7,212 bases of DNA from Spirochaetaceae bacterium (lineage in GTDB: Bacteria; Spirochaetota; Spirochaetia; SZUA-6; Bin103): assembly GCA_026710565.1 (NCBI GenBank), contig JAPOQV010000179.1, positions 1 to 7,212 of the forward strand. The letters run 5' to 3'. Below the pieces are notes generated by a model, which was given only the letters and a program-made list of their open reading frames with translations, had not been told where the DNA came from and searched no databases. Position numbers and translations under genes: made by a program. Each line of letters starts with the position of its first letter. Within the stretch, counting starts at the first letter, position 1. This document shows, piece after piece, positions 5,634 to 7,212 of the stretch.

Positions 5634-6614
5634 TCAATCGCCGACGGGTTGGGCCACACGGGCGAACGTGCGCGCCAGCCGTTCGATGTGCGCGGCGGCC
5701 AGCGGCCCGCGCTCGATCCATCGGGCGGTCTGGGCGAGCTTGTGGGCATCGACGGTCCCGCACATCACCGTCGTCACCCCGGGCGTGTATGCCGCGTAGC
5801 GGTAGGCGGCCTCCACCATCGACTCGCAGTCGCCTGACCCGCAGTCGCCGTCGGCGGTGAGCCAGCCGAGCGGATCGTCGGCCGGCAGCGGCGCGTCCAG
5901 CAGGCCGTCGCGGCGCAGCTCGTCGATGACCTGCCGCACGCGCTCGGCGCTCCGGAACACGCGCCGTACCGTGAAGATGTTGAGCACGCCCACGTCCTGC
6001 CGCCGGCAGGCCGGGAACAGCGAGCGCTGCGCCGACTGGTTGATCAGGTTGTGGCCTACCATCACCACGTCGGCCAGGTCCGCCGGCAGCAGGTGCCGCA
6101 GCCAGCGATGCGCGCCGTCCGAGCGGGTCTGCTCGCTCGATCCCAGGAAGCGCACCTTGCCCTGCCGGCGCAGCCGGTCGAGCACCGGGAACAGGTCTTC
6201 CACGACGGTGCCGAAGTGCTCGGGCCGGTCGGCCACCGCGGTCAACATCACGTCGACGTAGTCGGTCCGAAGCCGCCGGAGGCTGGCCTCGACCGCGGGC
6301 GCGAGCGCCTCGGGGCGCGCCGGCACCACCGGCAGGCCGGGCGGCGCAACGGCCAGCGGCAGCTTGGTGGACACCACCACCTGGTCGCGCGGCAGCTCCT
6401 GCAGCGCCGCTCCGATCAGCCGCTCGCTGCGTCCGCCGCCGTAGTCGGGCGAGGTGTCGAACACGTTGATGCCAAGGTCGAACGCCCGCCGCAGGAGCCG
6501 GACCATGTCGGCGTCCGGCCGGCCGCTGGCCGCTCCCAGCGGGTCGTAGCCGCCGGAGCCCATGCCCATGATGGAGACCGGCAGGCCGGTGCGTCCCAGG
6601 GTTCGCCGTGTCAT
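5634..6614 (-). CDS. Aldo/keto reductase family protein, catalytic His apparently absent
   Basis: The 326-residue product starts MTRRTLGRTGLPVSIMGMGS, a classic aldo/keto reductase N-terminus. The open frame extends further upstream only by running over the oxidoreductase gene, so ATG 6614 is chosen. It is expected to be an NAD(P)-dependent oxidoreductase of sugars, aldehydes or ketones with a TIM-barrel fold. D53 and Y58 (FDTSPDYGGGRSE) and K84 (STKLPL) match three of the four catalytic residues. Where the fourth, a His after the DxxL strand, is expected (DYVDVMLTAV, 118-127), Thr-Ala occupies positions 125-126. The nearest His is H133 in RPEHFG. Later motifs fit the family: GKVRFLGSSE (152-161), GHNLINQSA (187-195) and CGTVDAHKLAQ (285-295). 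It lies 23 bp behind the Gfo/Idh/MocA gene and is probably co-transcribed with it. Its 3' end is duplicated in decayed form at 4878-4950. Confidence 0.92.
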   Translation of the reverse strand: MTRRTLGRTGLPVSIMGMGSGGYDPLGAASGRPDADMVRLLRRAFDLGINVFDTSPDYGGGRSERLIGAALQELPRDQVVVSTKLPLAVAPPGLPVVPARPEALAPAVEASLRRLRTDYVDVMLTAVADRPEHFGTVVEDLFPVLDRLRRQGKVRFLGSSEQTRSDGAHRWLRHLLPADLADVVMVGHNLINQSAQRSLFPACRRQDVGVLNIFTVRRVFRSAERVRQVIDELRRDGLLDAPLPADDPLGWLTADGDCGSGDCESMVEAAYRYAAYTPGVTTVMCGTVDAHKLAQTARWIERGPLAAAHIERLARTFARVAQPVGD

Positions 6615-6637
6615 GCCGAGCTCGTGACGCTCTGAGG

Positions 6638-7212
6638 TCAGTCGCCGCCTACGGCCACCGCGGTGCCGCGGTCGGCGGACGCATAGACGCTGTCCAGGAT
6701 GCGCTGGATGACCAGCGCCTGGCGCAGCGTGGTCTTGGGCGGGCCGCCGTCCAGGATGGCGCGGCAGAAGTCGGCGATCGGCCAGCGGTGCTGGCGCCAC
6801 GGATCCTCGGGGCCCTCCCAGATCACGCGGCTGGCGACGCCCTCCGCGTCGGTGGCCGTGTCCAGTACCACGCGCTTGTGCTCGTCCGGCTCCATCTCCA
6901 GCCGGAGCGATCCGTGCGTGCCGATCACCTGCCACGCGTGCTCGCGCCGCAGGGCCGAGAACTCGCCCCGTTCCAGGTGCAGGGCCACGCCGTCCGCGCA
7001 GAGCACCAGCGCCACGTAGTGGCTCTCGCCGTCGGAGCCGGCGGCGACGCGGGAGGCCAGGTGACCGGCGACCGGCCAGGTGCGGGCCAGGGTGAGCTCC
7101 GGCCGCAGCCGCCAGCCGGTGAGTCCCAGCAGGTAGTCCAGGTCGTAGGAGGTCCAGTTGGCGGCGATGCCGCCGCCGTTCAGGGTGCGGCTCACCCGCC
7201 ACCGCGGCGGCC
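6638..7212 (-). CDS. Gfo/Idh/MocA-family oxidoreductase, C-terminal part (gene enters from the right edge)
   Basis: About 190 residues are visible, reading into the window as PRWRVSRTLNGGGIAANWTS. The stretch WRVSRTLNGGGI then YDLDYLLGLTGW is typical of the central and C-terminal alpha/beta domain of this family, which follows the NAD(P)-binding Rossmann domain. IGTHGSLRLEME and the closing helix with RQALVIQRILDSVYASAD also fit. Family enzymes oxidise or reduce sugars, inositols or similar polyols in the cytoplasm. The Rossmann domain, catalytic Lys and start codon lie beyond position 7212, so a GTG at 7195 should not be taken as the start; the frame and the family similarity continue through it. 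The stop is 23 bp before the aldo/keto reductase start on the same strand, indicating an operon. The substrate is unknown. Confidence 0.9.
   Translation of the reverse strand, partial: PPRWRVSRTLNGGGIAANWTSYDLDYLLGLTGWRLRPELTLARTWPVAGHLASRVAAGSDGESHYVALVLCADGVALHLERGEFSALRREHAWQVIGTHGSLRLEMEPDEHKRVVLDTATDAEGVASRVIWEGPEDPWRQHRWPIADFCRAILDGGPPKTTLRQALVIQRILDSVYASADRGTAVAVGGD

Noticed and set aside
1..7212. A novel multi-gene defence or biosynthetic system
   Set aside because: The genes are known metabolic families and two small toxin-antitoxin loci. No effector, sensor or core biosynthetic enzyme is present to support a new system.

Overview
The window is about 70% G+C by eye. It carries sugar-acid and carbohydrate-type enzymes, a one-carbon ligase and two small toxin-antitoxin loci. 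Nothing fixes the species. The content fits a GC-rich, probably uncultured environmental bacterium. Enolase-superfamily paralogue expansion is known from some Chloroflexota such as SAR202, but that is only a hint. No rRNA, tRNA, CRISPR array, transposase or phage gene was seen.

Left part (1-3904): two paralogous mandelate racemase/muconate-lactonizing-type dehydratase genes diverge from a 59-bp intergenic region. The minus-strand copy (873 down to the window edge) loses family homology about 85 nt before the edge, so it is partial or broken. The plus-strand copy (933-2087) is complete, with all expected acid-sugar dehydratase residues. Fifty bp downstream, in the same direction, is a complete formate-tetrahydrofolate ligase (fhs, 2138-3904). 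By motif it looks closer to the synthetase domain of eukaryotic C1-THF synthase than to the usual short bacterial enzyme.

Middle part (3905-5633): this is a patchy, accessory-looking stretch. It holds a promoter-like TAATAT with an 11-bp palindrome, then a short coding-like remnant that changes frame. A VapB/VapC-type module follows on the minus strand (4800-4199) with a candidate operator. Next is a 73-bp decayed copy of the 3' end of the downstream aldo/keto reductase gene. Last is a hicAB module on the plus strand, in which hicA carries a one-base frameshift that creates an immediate stop while hicB is intact. A palindrome fills the -35/-10 spacer of the hicA promoter.

Right part (5634-7212): on the minus strand, a Gfo/Idh/MocA-family oxidoreductase (N-terminus outside the window) is followed after 23 bp by an aldo/keto reductase that appears to lack the usual catalytic histidine. 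The two probably form an operon for oxidising or reducing sugars or polyols. Together with the dehydratases this suggests a carbohydrate or sugar-acid catabolic neighbourhood, with small toxin-antitoxin loci lodged in its middle.
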